In this document: in pieces, positions 7,375 to 15,622 of the stretch
How positions within the stretch are numbered: position 1 is the stretch's first letter
How the letters are laid out: each line of letters starts with the position of its first letter
Source of the DNA: Clostridium sp.
Lineage (GTDB): Bacteria > Bacillota > Clostridia > Lachnospirales > Lachnospiraceae
Direction: 5' to 3'
NCBI GenBank assembly: GCA_023667695.1
Contig: JAMOZY010000027.1
Coordinates: 1-34,025, forward strand
DNA: 34,025 nucleotides
Translations under genes and position numbers: made by a program
Notes under the pieces: generated by a model
Told to the model about the DNA's origin: nothing
What the model saw: the letters and a program-made list of their open reading frames with translations, nothing else
Database searches by the model: none

Positions 7375-9516
7375 TTACAGCTTCATGGTTAACTGTATCC
7401 GTTTTTTTTGCAAATCAACACCTAGTATCTTCACTTCCACGATGTCGCCTACACTTACAACCTCCAAAGGATGCTTGATGAACTTGTTACTCATCTGTGA
7501 GATATGCACCAAGCCGTCCTGATGAACTCCAATATCTATAAATGCGCCAAAATCAATTACATTCCGGACCGTTCCCTTTAGAATCATACCTTCCTTCAAA
7601 TCCTTCATCTCCATTACATCGGAACGAAGAATCGGCTTTGGCATCTCATCCCGCGGGTCTCTCGCCGGTTTTTCCAATTCCTTGATTATGTCCTTCAGTG
7701 TCATTTCTCCAATGTCCAAATCCCTTGACAGCCCCTTGGTATCCTTTGCTGCCAAAGACAATCCGATTAAGCCGCCGGAAGCAATATCCGCCAGCTTATA
7801 ACCTAATTTCGTCAACAGCTTTGTTGCCGCCTCATAAGATTCCGGATGTACGCTGGTTCCATCCAAAGGATTCTCGCCACCGGAAATACGCATAAATCCA
7901 GCACATTGTTCATAGGCCTTCGGTCCCAGCTTTGCCACCTTCAACAGCTCCTTCCGGCTATGAAAGCTTCCATTTGCTTCCCTGTATGCAACAATATTCT
8001 TTGCTAACGCCTTGGAAATGCCGGATACATATTCCAACAGGGATACGGAAGCGGTATTCAAATCTACGCCCACCCGGTTCACACAATCCTCAACGACTGC
8101 AGATAATGCATCCCCCAGCTTTTTCTGATTCATATCATGCTGGTACTGTCCGACGCCTATGGATTTCGGGTCGATTTTTACTAATTCCGCCAATGGGTCC
8201 TGAAGCCTTCTGGCAATGGAAGCAGCGCTTCGCTGTCCCACATCAAAGTTAGGGAATTCTTCGGTCGCCAGCTTGCTGGCAGAATATACAGAGGCTCCGG
8301 CTTCATTCACAATCACGTACTGAACCGGCTCTTTCAACTCCTTCAGCATATCTACAATCACCTGCTCCGACTCTCTGGAGGCAGTCCCATTTCCAACAGA
8401 AATCAAAGTAATACCATATTTCTTAATTAATTTCGAAACCTCCCGCTTTGCTTCTTCCACCTTATTCTGTGGTGCAGTCGGATAAATCACCTTCGTATCC
8501 AGCACCTTGCCGGTAGCATCTACCACCGCAAGCTTGCAGCCGGTACGGAACGCCGGGTCCCAGCCCAGAACAACCTGCCCTGCAATCGGCGGCTGCATCA
8601 GTAACTGATTCAGATTCTGCCCGAATACCTCAATCGCTCCATCCTCTGCATGCTCCGTCATTTCATTCCGGATATCCCGTTCAATGGAATCTGCAATCAA
8701 GCGGTGATAGCTGTCTTCACAGACTGCCTGTAAGATTCCCTTTGTATTTGGATTATCCTTTATAATCACCTGCTGCTCCAGATAACGAATAATTTTTTCC
8801 TCCGGAGCTTCCAGCTTCACCGTCAGAACCTTTTCCTTCTCACCACGGTTCACTGCAAGAATCCGATAACCTGCCATTTTAGATACCGGCTCCTGAAATT
8901 CATAATACATTTCATAAACAGATTCCGCTTCCTTATCCTTTGCCGCAGAGGTCAATATGCCTTCCTTCCAGGTAATATCCCGAATCCATGTACGGTACTG
9001 GGCATTATCGGAGACACTCTCTGCCAGAATATCCATAGCTCCCTGGATGGCTTCCTCTACGGTAGGAACCTCTTTTTCTTCATTCACATACGGCTCTGCC
9101 TCTTCTTCCACCGGACGCTTTGTCATCTGCAACCAAATGATATTCGCCAGTCCTTCCAGACCTTTTTCCTTTGCTATGGTAGCCCGGGTCCTGCGCTTCT
9201 GCTTATATGGGCGGTATAAATCTTCTACTGCTACCAAAGTCATGGCGTCTTCTATCTCTTTTTGTAATTCTGGCGTCAGCTTTCCCTGCTCTTCAATGCT
9301 TTTTATAACTGCTGCCTTCCGTTCCTCTAAGTTGCGCAGATAGGTAAGACGCTCATCCAAATCCCGAAGAATCTCATCATTCAGACCGCCATGGGCTTCC
9401 TTTCGGTATCTTGCAATAAAGGGAATAGTATTTCCTTCATCAATTAATTGAATGACTGCTTCTACCTGACTTGTTTTAATTCCTAACTCTGATGCTATCA
9501 CCTTTGTGATGTTCAT
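7375..9516 (-). CDS. tex: Tex-family RNA-binding transcription accessory protein
   Basis: It is a 713-residue Tex protein. It has an N-terminal helical domain with the motif NTIPFIARYRKE, a YqgF/RNase H-like domain around 315-420 (VLGWDPAFRTG) and helix-hairpin-helix modules around 490-560 (VSGISKALAKNIV, VAKLGPKAYEQCAGF). The C-terminal S1 RNA-binding domain covers about 640-713. Tex proteins bind nucleic acids and RNA polymerase-associated complexes; the precise role is not settled. GGAGG lies 7 nt before ATG. It follows the dCMP deaminase gene by 17 nt. Confidence 0.95.
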   Translation of the reverse strand: MNITKVIASELGIKTSQVEAVIQLIDEGNTIPFIARYRKEAHGGLNDEILRDLDERLTYLRNLEERKAAVIKSIEEQGKLTPELQKEIEDAMTLVAVEDLYRPYKQKRRTRATIAKEKGLEGLANIIWLQMTKRPVEEEAEPYVNEEKEVPTVEEAIQGAMDILAESVSDNAQYRTWIRDITWKEGILTSAAKDKEAESVYEMYYEFQEPVSKMAGYRILAVNRGEKEKVLTVKLEAPEEKIIRYLEQQVIIKDNPNTKGILQAVCEDSYHRLIADSIERDIRNEMTEHAEDGAIEVFGQNLNQLLMQPPIAGQVVLGWDPAFRTGCKLAVVDATGKVLDTKVIYPTAPQNKVEEAKREVSKLIKKYGITLISVGNGTASRESEQVIVDMLKELKEPVQYVIVNEAGASVYSASKLATEEFPNFDVGQRSAASIARRLQDPLAELVKIDPKSIGVGQYQHDMNQKKLGDALSAVVEDCVNRVGVDLNTASVSLLEYVSGISKALAKNIVAYREANGSFHSRKELLKVAKLGPKAYEQCAGFMRISGGENPLDGTSVHPESYEAATKLLTKLGYKLADIASGGLIGLSLAAKDTKGLSRDLDIGEMTLKDIIKELEKPARDPRDEMPKPILRSDVMEMKDLKEGMILKGTVRNVIDFGAFIDIGVHQDGLVHISQMSNKFIKHPLEVVSVGDIVEVKILGVDLQKKRIQLTMKL

Positions 9517-9533
9517 AATGCTTCCTCCAGCTA

Positions 9534-10013
9534 CTAGATATCCAATGTAATTTTCTTTCCTTGTGGTTCAAATGCCCGGAAGGTGATTCCCACCATCTGA
9601 AACATCCGCTTCGACGCTATAGTAGATTCCGTATCTGCATATTTATCGGATAAATAAATAACTTCCCGGATACCGCTTTGAATAATCGCTTTTGCACATT
9701 CATTGCATGGAAATAGTGTGGAATAACATTTTGCCCCACGCAGGGACCCGCCCCGATAATTCAAAATCGCATTCAATTCTGCATGACATACAAAGAAATA
9801 CTTATTGTCCAATGCATTTCCAACCTTTCCCCAAGGCATGGCATCATCATTGCAACCAGAGGGCATACCGTTGTATCCCACTGACAAAATCCGGTTATTT
9901 TCATCTACAATGCAAGCTCCCACCTGGGTAGAAGGGTCCTTGCTTCTCTCTGCCGACAACATGGCAATTCCCATAAAATACTGGTCCCATCCAATATAAT
10001 CTTCCCGTTTCAT
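9534..10013 (-). CDS. dCMP deaminase (zinc-dependent cytidylate deaminase)
   Basis: It converts dCMP to dUMP, feeding thymidylate synthesis. The zinc site is visible as HAE (77-79) and PCNEC (102-106) in 159 residues; STQVGACIV and NGMPSGC are family segments. The start is ambiguous. ATG at 10013 (MKREDY) matches the usual start of the family, but its AAGGAG is 13 nt upstream. ATG at 10037 has AAGGA at 5 nt spacing and would add eight residues. It is the first gene of the train leading to tex and the t6A genes. Confidence 0.9.
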   Translation of the reverse strand: MKREDYIGWDQYFMGIAMLSAERSKDPSTQVGACIVDENNRILSVGYNGMPSGCNDDAMPWGKVGNALDNKYFFVCHAELNAILNYRGGSLRGAKCYSTLFPCNECAKAIIQSGIREVIYLSDKYADTESTIASKRMFQMVGITFRAFEPQGKKITLDI

Positions 10014-10062
10014 TTGTATTCCCAAACTCCTTCCCATCCAAATCCTTTTTGTAACCACTGTT

Positions 10063-10071
10063 ATTCTAGCA
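10063..10071 (-). promoter_or_regulatory. Possible extended -10 promoter before dCMP deaminase
   Basis: The minus strand has TGC directly before TAGAAT, an extended -10 form, about 50 nt upstream of the coding start. No good -35 box lies at 16-18 nt. The gene train starts here, just after the lysC terminator, so a promoter is expected. Confidence 0.4.
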
Positions 10072-10168
10072 TATCCGAGTTTTTAAGTACATACCAACCT
10101 TTATTTATTTCTATGCACCAGAATCAAAAGCAAGCCGTTTTCCATCCATTTGACCCACGAATAGATAC

Positions 10169-10203
10169 AAAAAAAGAACGATTCACCAAACCGCTCTTTT
10201 TTT
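10169..10203 (-). terminator. Intrinsic terminator of the hom-lysC train
   Basis: The minus strand forms a 14-bp stem (AAAAAAGAGCGGTT with AATCGTTCTTTTTT) around a 5-nt loop, ending in a T run. Two G-U pairs on this strand are A-C mismatches on the other, which fixes the orientation. It lies 17 nt after the lysC stop codon. Confidence 0.85.
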
Positions 10204-10219
10204 CATAGTCTGCTCCGAC

Positions 10220-11425
10220 TTAGTTATCACCCAGAGAGAATTTTTCATGAATGGCATTCATAGCCTTTTCCGTATACTTTTCTCCAATTAATACGCTGAC
10301 ACGAATTTCTGAGGTGGAAATCATCTTAATATTGATGCCTTCATCATACAGACACTCAAACATCTTAGCTGCCACACCCGGATTACTCTGCATGCCGGCG
10401 CCAACAATAGATACCTTTACAACATCCTTTTCTACATCAATCTTCTCATACTCATGGAAGTGCCTTTCAACGATTTCAACTGCCTCCTGTGCATTATCCT
10501 CTGTGGTAGTAAAGGTAATATCCTTGGTACTATCCCGTCCCACAGACTGCAAAATCATATCCACATTAATATTATGTCTTGCCAGATGATTGAACAGGCG
10601 GAATGCCACACCCGGTTCATCCTTTAATCCGATTAACGAAATTCTTGTTGTATCTTTATCGGCAGCCACACCGCTTACCAACATCTTCTCCATGCTTCCA
10701 ACCTCCTTAACTATGGTTCCCTCTGTTGTATTCAAACTGGAACGTACCACCAGATTCACACCGTATTTCTTTGCCAGCTCGACGGAACGGTTATGCAATA
10801 CCCCTGCTCCCAGAGTTGCCAGCTCCAGCATCTCATCATAGGAAATCACTTCTAATTTCTTTGCAGACGGAACCTTACGCGGGTCTGCCGTAAATACACC
10901 GTCTACATCCGTAAATATTTCACAGGAATCCGCATTCAGCGCTGCCGCCAATGCAACTGCTGTTGTATCGGAGCCGCCACGTCCCAGGGTCGTATAGTTA
11001 TCAAATTTATCAACGCCCTGAAAACCGGTTACAATGACGATTTTTCTCTGCTCCAGTTCATTCCGAATCCTCTCACTGTCAATCCGTTTCAGCCTGGCAT
11101 TTCCATATACGCTGGTGGTATGCATACTGACCTGAAAGGCATTGAGGGAAACAGCCGGAACTCCCAGGTGATTCATCGCCATCGCCATTAATGCGACTGA
11201 CATCTGTTCCCCAATGGTATATAACATATCCATTTCCCGCTTTGGTGGATTTGGATTGATGTCCTTTGCCTTATCAATTAATTCGTCTGTATACTTACCC
11301 ATAGCCGATAATACAACAACCACATCATTTCCCTTTTTGTAGTCCTCGATGCAGCGATTGGCTACATTATAGATTCGCTCTTTGTTGGCTACGGAAGTAC
11401 CGCCAAATTTCTTTACTACTAACAT
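10220..11425 (-). CDS. lysC: Aspartate kinase
   Basis: It phosphorylates aspartate, the entry step to lysine, threonine and methionine. The nucleotide-binding start KKFGGTSVAN (from residue 5) and the catalytic segment TLGRGGSDTTAVALAAAL are present, with DVDGVFTADPR after them. Two C-terminal ACT domains (about 260-401, SLIGLKDEPGVAF and VSIVGAGMQSNPGVAAK) would bind regulatory amino acids. The 401-residue length is typical of monofunctional kinases. It is the last gene of hom-homoserine kinase-lysC, followed by a terminator. Product feedback can be inferred only from the ACT domains. Confidence 0.95.
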   Translation of the reverse strand: MLVVKKFGGTSVANKERIYNVANRCIEDYKKGNDVVVVLSAMGKYTDELIDKAKDINPNPPKREMDMLYTIGEQMSVALMAMAMNHLGVPAVSLNAFQVSMHTTSVYGNARLKRIDSERIRNELEQRKIVIVTGFQGVDKFDNYTTLGRGGSDTTAVALAAALNADSCEIFTDVDGVFTADPRKVPSAKKLEVISYDEMLELATLGAGVLHNRSVELAKKYGVNLVVRSSLNTTEGTIVKEVGSMEKMLVSGVAADKDTTRISLIGLKDEPGVAFRLFNHLARHNINVDMILQSVGRDSTKDITFTTTEDNAQEAVEIVERHFHEYEKIDVEKDVVKVSIVGAGMQSNPGVAAKMFECLYDEGINIKMISTSEIRVSVLIGEKYTEKAMNAIHEKFSLGDN

Positions 11426-11442
11426 GACTTCCTCCTAATTGT

Positions 11443-12651
11443 TTACTTTTCAAACAAATGATTGATAATCTCATGACCCTCTGCCACATAGATACCACTT
11501 TTTTTTGCTTCTTTTTCATTATAGCAGAACGGATTTTCCAATGGTCTGCTGCTGTCATATAACATATATGGTACAGGATCACTTACATGGGTCCGCTTTG
11601 CAATCGGAGTGGGATGATCCGGCAAAATCAAAATGCGGACCGCTTCCTTCCTGGCTGCAAAAGCCTCCTTTACAATCCGAATCAAGCGGCTGTCCAGGTA
11701 TTCAATCGCCTTTATTTTTCGTTCCAGACTTCCCTGATGCCCCATTTCATCCGGTGCTTCCACATGTATATATGCGAAATCATATCCATCCTCTAACAGT
11801 GCTTTTACTGCCGCCTCTGCTTTTCCTTCATAATTCGTTTCCAGACCGCCGGTTGCACCTTCTACTGAAATATTCTTCAATCCGGCTCCCACGGCAATTC
11901 CTTTTAACAAATCAACCGCCGAAATCATAACACCCTTTTTCTGATGCTTTTCCTCGAAGGAAGAAAGCGCCGGCCTTGTTCCTGCTCCCCAGAACCAAAG
12001 AGAATTGGCAGGGTTTAAGCCTTTTGCCTTTCGTTCCTGATTCATGGGATGACTTGCCAGAATATCATAGCTTTTCTTCATCATGGTACGAAGAACCGCA
12101 TCCTCCGGTAAATAATCCCCGATAACCTTACCTAATATATCATGGGGCGGGGTCAATGGCAACACTTTTCCATTATCCCAAATGGTTAAATGACGATAGC
12201 TGGTTCCCACATAAAAGTTGTAAGCGGTATATAAAGGTTCTAATTCCTGTTTCACTGCATCCAATAATATGGCAGCATCCTCCGTTGATATCTCGCCGGA
12301 GCTATGATCGAGAATCCTGCGTGCCTCATAAGTCCCTTCCTCTTCCGATACGGTTACAAGGTTACAGCGAAAGGAAATATCCGTAGGCTTCATATCCACA
12401 CCGATACTAAGCGCCTCTAAAGGCGAACGACCGGAATAGTATTGTTTCGGATTATAACCGATTACCGATAAATTAGCAGTATCACTGCCTGGACTCATCC
12501 CCTCTGGTATAGTATGAACCATCCCAACCTCTGATACCCGGGCCATAGCATCCATGACCGGGGTTTTCGCATACTCCAACGGCGTCATGCCGTTAATTGC
12601 ATCAATCGGATCATCCGCCATGCCATCCCCTAAAATTATAACATATTTCAT
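11443..12651 (-). CDS. ApgM-type protein, likely homoserine kinase
   Basis: The 402-residue protein belongs to the archaeal-type cofactor-independent phosphoglycerate mutase branch of the alkaline phosphatase superfamily. It has a metal-binding start IILGDGMADDP and the phosphorylated-serine segment PGSDTANLSVIGYNP at 54-68. Late metal ligands appear in HVEAPDEMGHQG and LPDHPTP. A subgroup of this family is a proposed homoserine kinase (TIGR02535). Placement exactly between hom and lysC, with no GHMP-type thrB visible, favours that role over glycolysis. GGAGG lies 10 nt before ATG. Confidence 0.85.
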   Translation of the reverse strand: MKYVIILGDGMADDPIDAINGMTPLEYAKTPVMDAMARVSEVGMVHTIPEGMSPGSDTANLSVIGYNPKQYYSGRSPLEALSIGVDMKPTDISFRCNLVTVSEEEGTYEARRILDHSSGEISTEDAAILLDAVKQELEPLYTAYNFYVGTSYRHLTIWDNGKVLPLTPPHDILGKVIGDYLPEDAVLRTMMKKSYDILASHPMNQERKAKGLNPANSLWFWGAGTRPALSSFEEKHQKKGVMISAVDLLKGIAVGAGLKNISVEGATGGLETNYEGKAEAAVKALLEDGYDFAYIHVEAPDEMGHQGSLERKIKAIEYLDSRLIRIVKEAFAARKEAVRILILPDHPTPIAKRTHVSDPVPYMLYDSSRPLENPFCYNEKEAKKSGIYVAEGHEIINHLFEK

Positions 12652-12725
12652 CTGTCTTTCCTCCGCCGCGCATAATCCATTTCGTTTTAAGAAATGAATT
12701 CCCGCTAAAACTGTATATCTTAAAC

Positions 12726-13949
12726 CTAGAAGCCAACACGAATCGTACTAAGCACCCCTTCAAACTTCTGAATGCCTTCCTGAAATACCCCTTCTGCAAT
12801 TGGTTCTGTTACAAATGCAGTTTCATTCATAATGCCAGGTGCGTTTACATATAATACGTTACCAAATGCATTCTTGACATCCTCCATATTTACATCATCA
12901 ATATCCTCTGATTGAATACGGACCAGGAACTTATGCTTCCAATCATCAAAATTTCCCAGCTCTAATTTGCCCGGTTCCCAAATCTGCATGATATTCCTGC
13001 CCATATGCTTCACTTCGTCTACCACATCGGAAACCACTGCGCTTGCCGTCGGAAGCTTTCCAGCTCCCCTGCCGTAAAACATCGCATCATCCAGCATATT
13101 GCCATGGACAAATATAGCATTAAATACATCATCTACATGATAAAGAGGATGCTTCTCACTGATAATGACCGGTGCCACCATAGCATATACTTTTCCCTCG
13201 ATTCTCTGGTAGGTTCCCAACAGCTTTATAGAACCCTTCAGCGCCTTCGCATATAAAAAATCCTTGTCCGTTATCTTAGTAATTCCTTCGGTATAAATAT
13301 CTTCATAATCAATCTGCTGTCCGCATACCAGGGAGGTTAATATTGCTATCTTACGGCAAGCGTCATAGCCCTCCACATCCGCTTCCGGATTCCGTTCTGC
13401 ATAGCCCTTTTCCTGTGCCTCCTGTAATACAGTTTCAAAGGCCAGACCCTCATTGCGCATCTTGGTCAAAATATAATTCGTCGTACCATTCAGAATACCG
13501 GAAACCTCTGTAATGTCATCACAGGTCAGGGAACTAATCAGAGGCCGGATAATCGGAATACCACCGCCCACACTGGCTTCATATAAGAAATTCACCTTAT
13601 TTTCCCTGGCAATCTGAATTAATTCCGCACCATACCTTGCCACCATTTCTTTATTGGAGGTACACACACTTTTACCGCTTTCCAATGCCTGCTTTACAAA
13701 ACGGTGCGCCGGCTCTTCTCCGCCCATTACCTCAACGACAACCTTAACCTCTTCATCCTCCAGAATCACGTTATAATCATGAACCAGAATTTTTTGAATC
13801 GGATCTCCCTCAAAATCACGCAAATCCAACACATATTTAATGTTCACTTCCTGACCGGCATGTTTATTTATGATTTCCTGATTCGTCTGAATCACTTCCA
13901 CCACACCGGAGCCTACGGTACCATATCCAAGTACTGCAATATTAATCAT
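12726..13949 (-). CDS. hom: Homoserine dehydrogenase
   Basis: It reduces aspartate semialdehyde to homoserine. The Rossmann motif GYGTVGSGV is at 8-16, followed by the conserved SNKEMVARYG and ASVGGGIPII segments. SGILNGTTNYIL and the catalytic-domain stretch GYAERNPEADVEGYDACRK-like region come later. At 407 residues it is somewhat short, but the C-terminal ~75 residues have an ACT-like strand pattern (HKFLVRIQSED). Its ATG overlaps the last 8 nt of cheW, and AAAGGAG lies within cheW, so it is probably translationally coupled. Confidence 0.95.
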   Translation of the reverse strand: MINIAVLGYGTVGSGVVEVIQTNQEIINKHAGQEVNIKYVLDLRDFEGDPIQKILVHDYNVILEDEEVKVVVEVMGGEEPAHRFVKQALESGKSVCTSNKEMVARYGAELIQIARENKVNFLYEASVGGGIPIIRPLISSLTCDDITEVSGILNGTTNYILTKMRNEGLAFETVLQEAQEKGYAERNPEADVEGYDACRKIAILTSLVCGQQIDYEDIYTEGITKITDKDFLYAKALKGSIKLLGTYQRIEGKVYAMVAPVIISEKHPLYHVDDVFNAIFVHGNMLDDAMFYGRGAGKLPTASAVVSDVVDEVKHMGRNIMQIWEPGKLELGNFDDWKHKFLVRIQSEDIDDVNMEDVKNAFGNVLYVNAPGIMNETAFVTEPIAEGVFQEGIQKFEGVLSTIRVGF

Positions 13950-14415
13950 CTCTTGTCTCTCCTTTTATTAATTGTTCGATATCTTCCCATTCACTTTCTG
14001 TAAGTATATTTGTAATTGAGATTTCTACAACAATCTGATCCTGAATGCTTAAAATACCACCCATGTAATTCGTTGTCTCACTGCGGACTACAATTGGCAC
14101 TTCCTTTTTCTGTGCTTCTTCAATCGTCTCAATTCCAATCACCGCATCGACTTCAAAGGCCAGTTGGACAACTCCTGCCCGTGCAATCAACAACTGGTTA
14201 TCCTTTCCCTTTTCCATTTCTTCCATACAAAACCTGGAACGCAGACTGTAAACCGGAATGATTTCTCCCCGTAAATTAATCATACCCTTGATATGAGCCG
14301 GTGCCTCTGGCAGCGGAATAATATGATACTCCTGCTCAATTGCCTTGACATATTCAATATTTATACTATAGGACTCATTTCCCAATCGAAATACTACTTG
14401 TTTTTCCTCACTCAT
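13942..14415 (-). CDS. cheW: CheW-like chemotaxis adaptor
   Basis: The protein has 157 residues and is a single CheW domain that would couple chemoreceptors to CheA. Family features are the first strand VVFRLGNESYSINI, the VKAIEQEYHIIPLPEAP helix region and INLRGEIIPVYSLRSRF. The start is set at ATG 14415 with AGGAG 8 nt upstream; longer versions run into prfB. It is a solo cheW between prfB and hom, with no other chemotaxis gene nearby. It could act with receptors encoded elsewhere. Confidence 0.9.
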   Translation of the reverse strand: MSEEKQVVFRLGNESYSINIEYVKAIEQEYHIIPLPEAPAHIKGMINLRGEIIPVYSLRSRFCMEEMEKGKDNQLLIARAGVVQLAFEVDAVIGIETIEEAQKKEVPIVVRSETTNYMGGILSIQDQIVVEISITNILTESEWEDIEQLIKGETRDD

Positions 14416-14447
14416 TTTTCCCACTCCTATCTCTTGTAATCCTTCCA

Positions 14448-15576
14448 TCAATCTGCATCTGCCATATCCCGATTGGTATTCGACCATTTTAAGAATGCAT
14501 TGATGAATAAATCAATCTCCCCATCCAGAACGGCAGAGGTATTACCGGACTCTGCATTCGTCCGATGGTCCTTCACCATGGTATAGGGCTGCATGACGTA
14601 TGAACGAATCTGGCTGCCCCAGGTATTCTCCATGATTTCACCCCGGATATCGGATATTTTTTCCAGATTTTCCTGCTGCTTTATCATGAACAGCTTTGCC
14701 TTCAGCATCTTCATGGCCCGGTCCTTGTTACTATGCTGGGACCGTTCGTTCTGACACTGTACAACAATTCCGGTGGGCAAATGGGTAATACGAACTGCCG
14801 AAGAAGTCTTATTAATATGCTGACCGCCCGCTCCGCTGGAACGATAGGTATCAATCCGCAGATCATCTTCATTAATATCCACTTCTATATCCTCTTCTAT
14901 ATCCGGCATCACATCACAGGATGCGAAAGAGGTCTGTCGTTTTCCAGCTGCATTAAAGGGAGAAATCCGTACCAGCCGGTGAACGCCCCGTTCAGACTTT
15001 AGATAACCAAAGGCATTTTCTCCATTCACCTGAAAAGTGACAGACTTAATACCGGCTTCTTCCCCATCCAGGTAGTCTAATACCTCTAACTGAAAGCCTT
15101 TCTTTTCCGCCCATCTGGTATACATACGATACAGCATACTCACCCAGTCACAGGCCTCCGTTCCACCGGTACCTGCATGAAGGGTAACCACTGCGCTTTC
15201 CCGATCAAATTCTCCGGACAACAAGGTTCGAATCCGCAACGCATCAAAATCCTGAATAAAGTGCTGGAGCATTTCTTCAATTTCGGCAACTAAGGACTGG
15301 TCGCTTTCCTCCTCTGCCATCTGAATCATGGTTTCAATATCTTCAAACTCCAATTCCAATGCTTCGAAGGTTTCTACGGTATCCTTTAATGTCTTTACCG
15401 TTTTCATGATTTCCTGGGACTTCTCCACATCATCCCAGAAACCGGATTCCTGCATCTGATAATCGTACTTCTCAATCTCATCCTTCAGATAGGGGATGTC
15501 AAAGTGAATCCCTTACTTCCGCTAGTGGTGTACGATATTCTTTTAGTTCCATACGGAACTGGTCTAATTCAATCAC
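14448..15576 (-). CDS. prfB: Peptide chain release factor 2 (programmed +1 frameshift)
   Basis: It terminates translation at UGA and UAA. The gene is read in two frames. GTG at 15576, with AGGTGAG 4-5 nt upstream, opens 25 codons ending CTT-TGA. A +1 shift there continues with GAC for 350 more residues to 14448. The total is 375 residues. In this numbering the stop-codon-recognising SPF falls at 205-207 and GGQ at 250-252, the same as E. coli RF2. It starts 46 nt after the secA stop. Confidence 0.95.
15498..15513 (-). promoter_or_regulatory. RF2 autoregulatory +1 frameshift site
   Basis: The minus-strand sequence AGG-GAT-TCA-CTT-TGA-C contains the slippery CTT, the in-frame TGA and the unfavourable following C of the classical site. 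The internal Shine-Dalgarno element, usually AGGGGG, is degenerate here (AGGGAT) but at the same spacing. When RF2 is scarce, the TGA is read slowly and the ribosome shifts, raising RF2. Confidence 0.92.
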
Positions 15577-15622
15577 TAATCTCACCTACTTTATTATTTT
15601 CTATCTATTTTGCTGAAATAGT

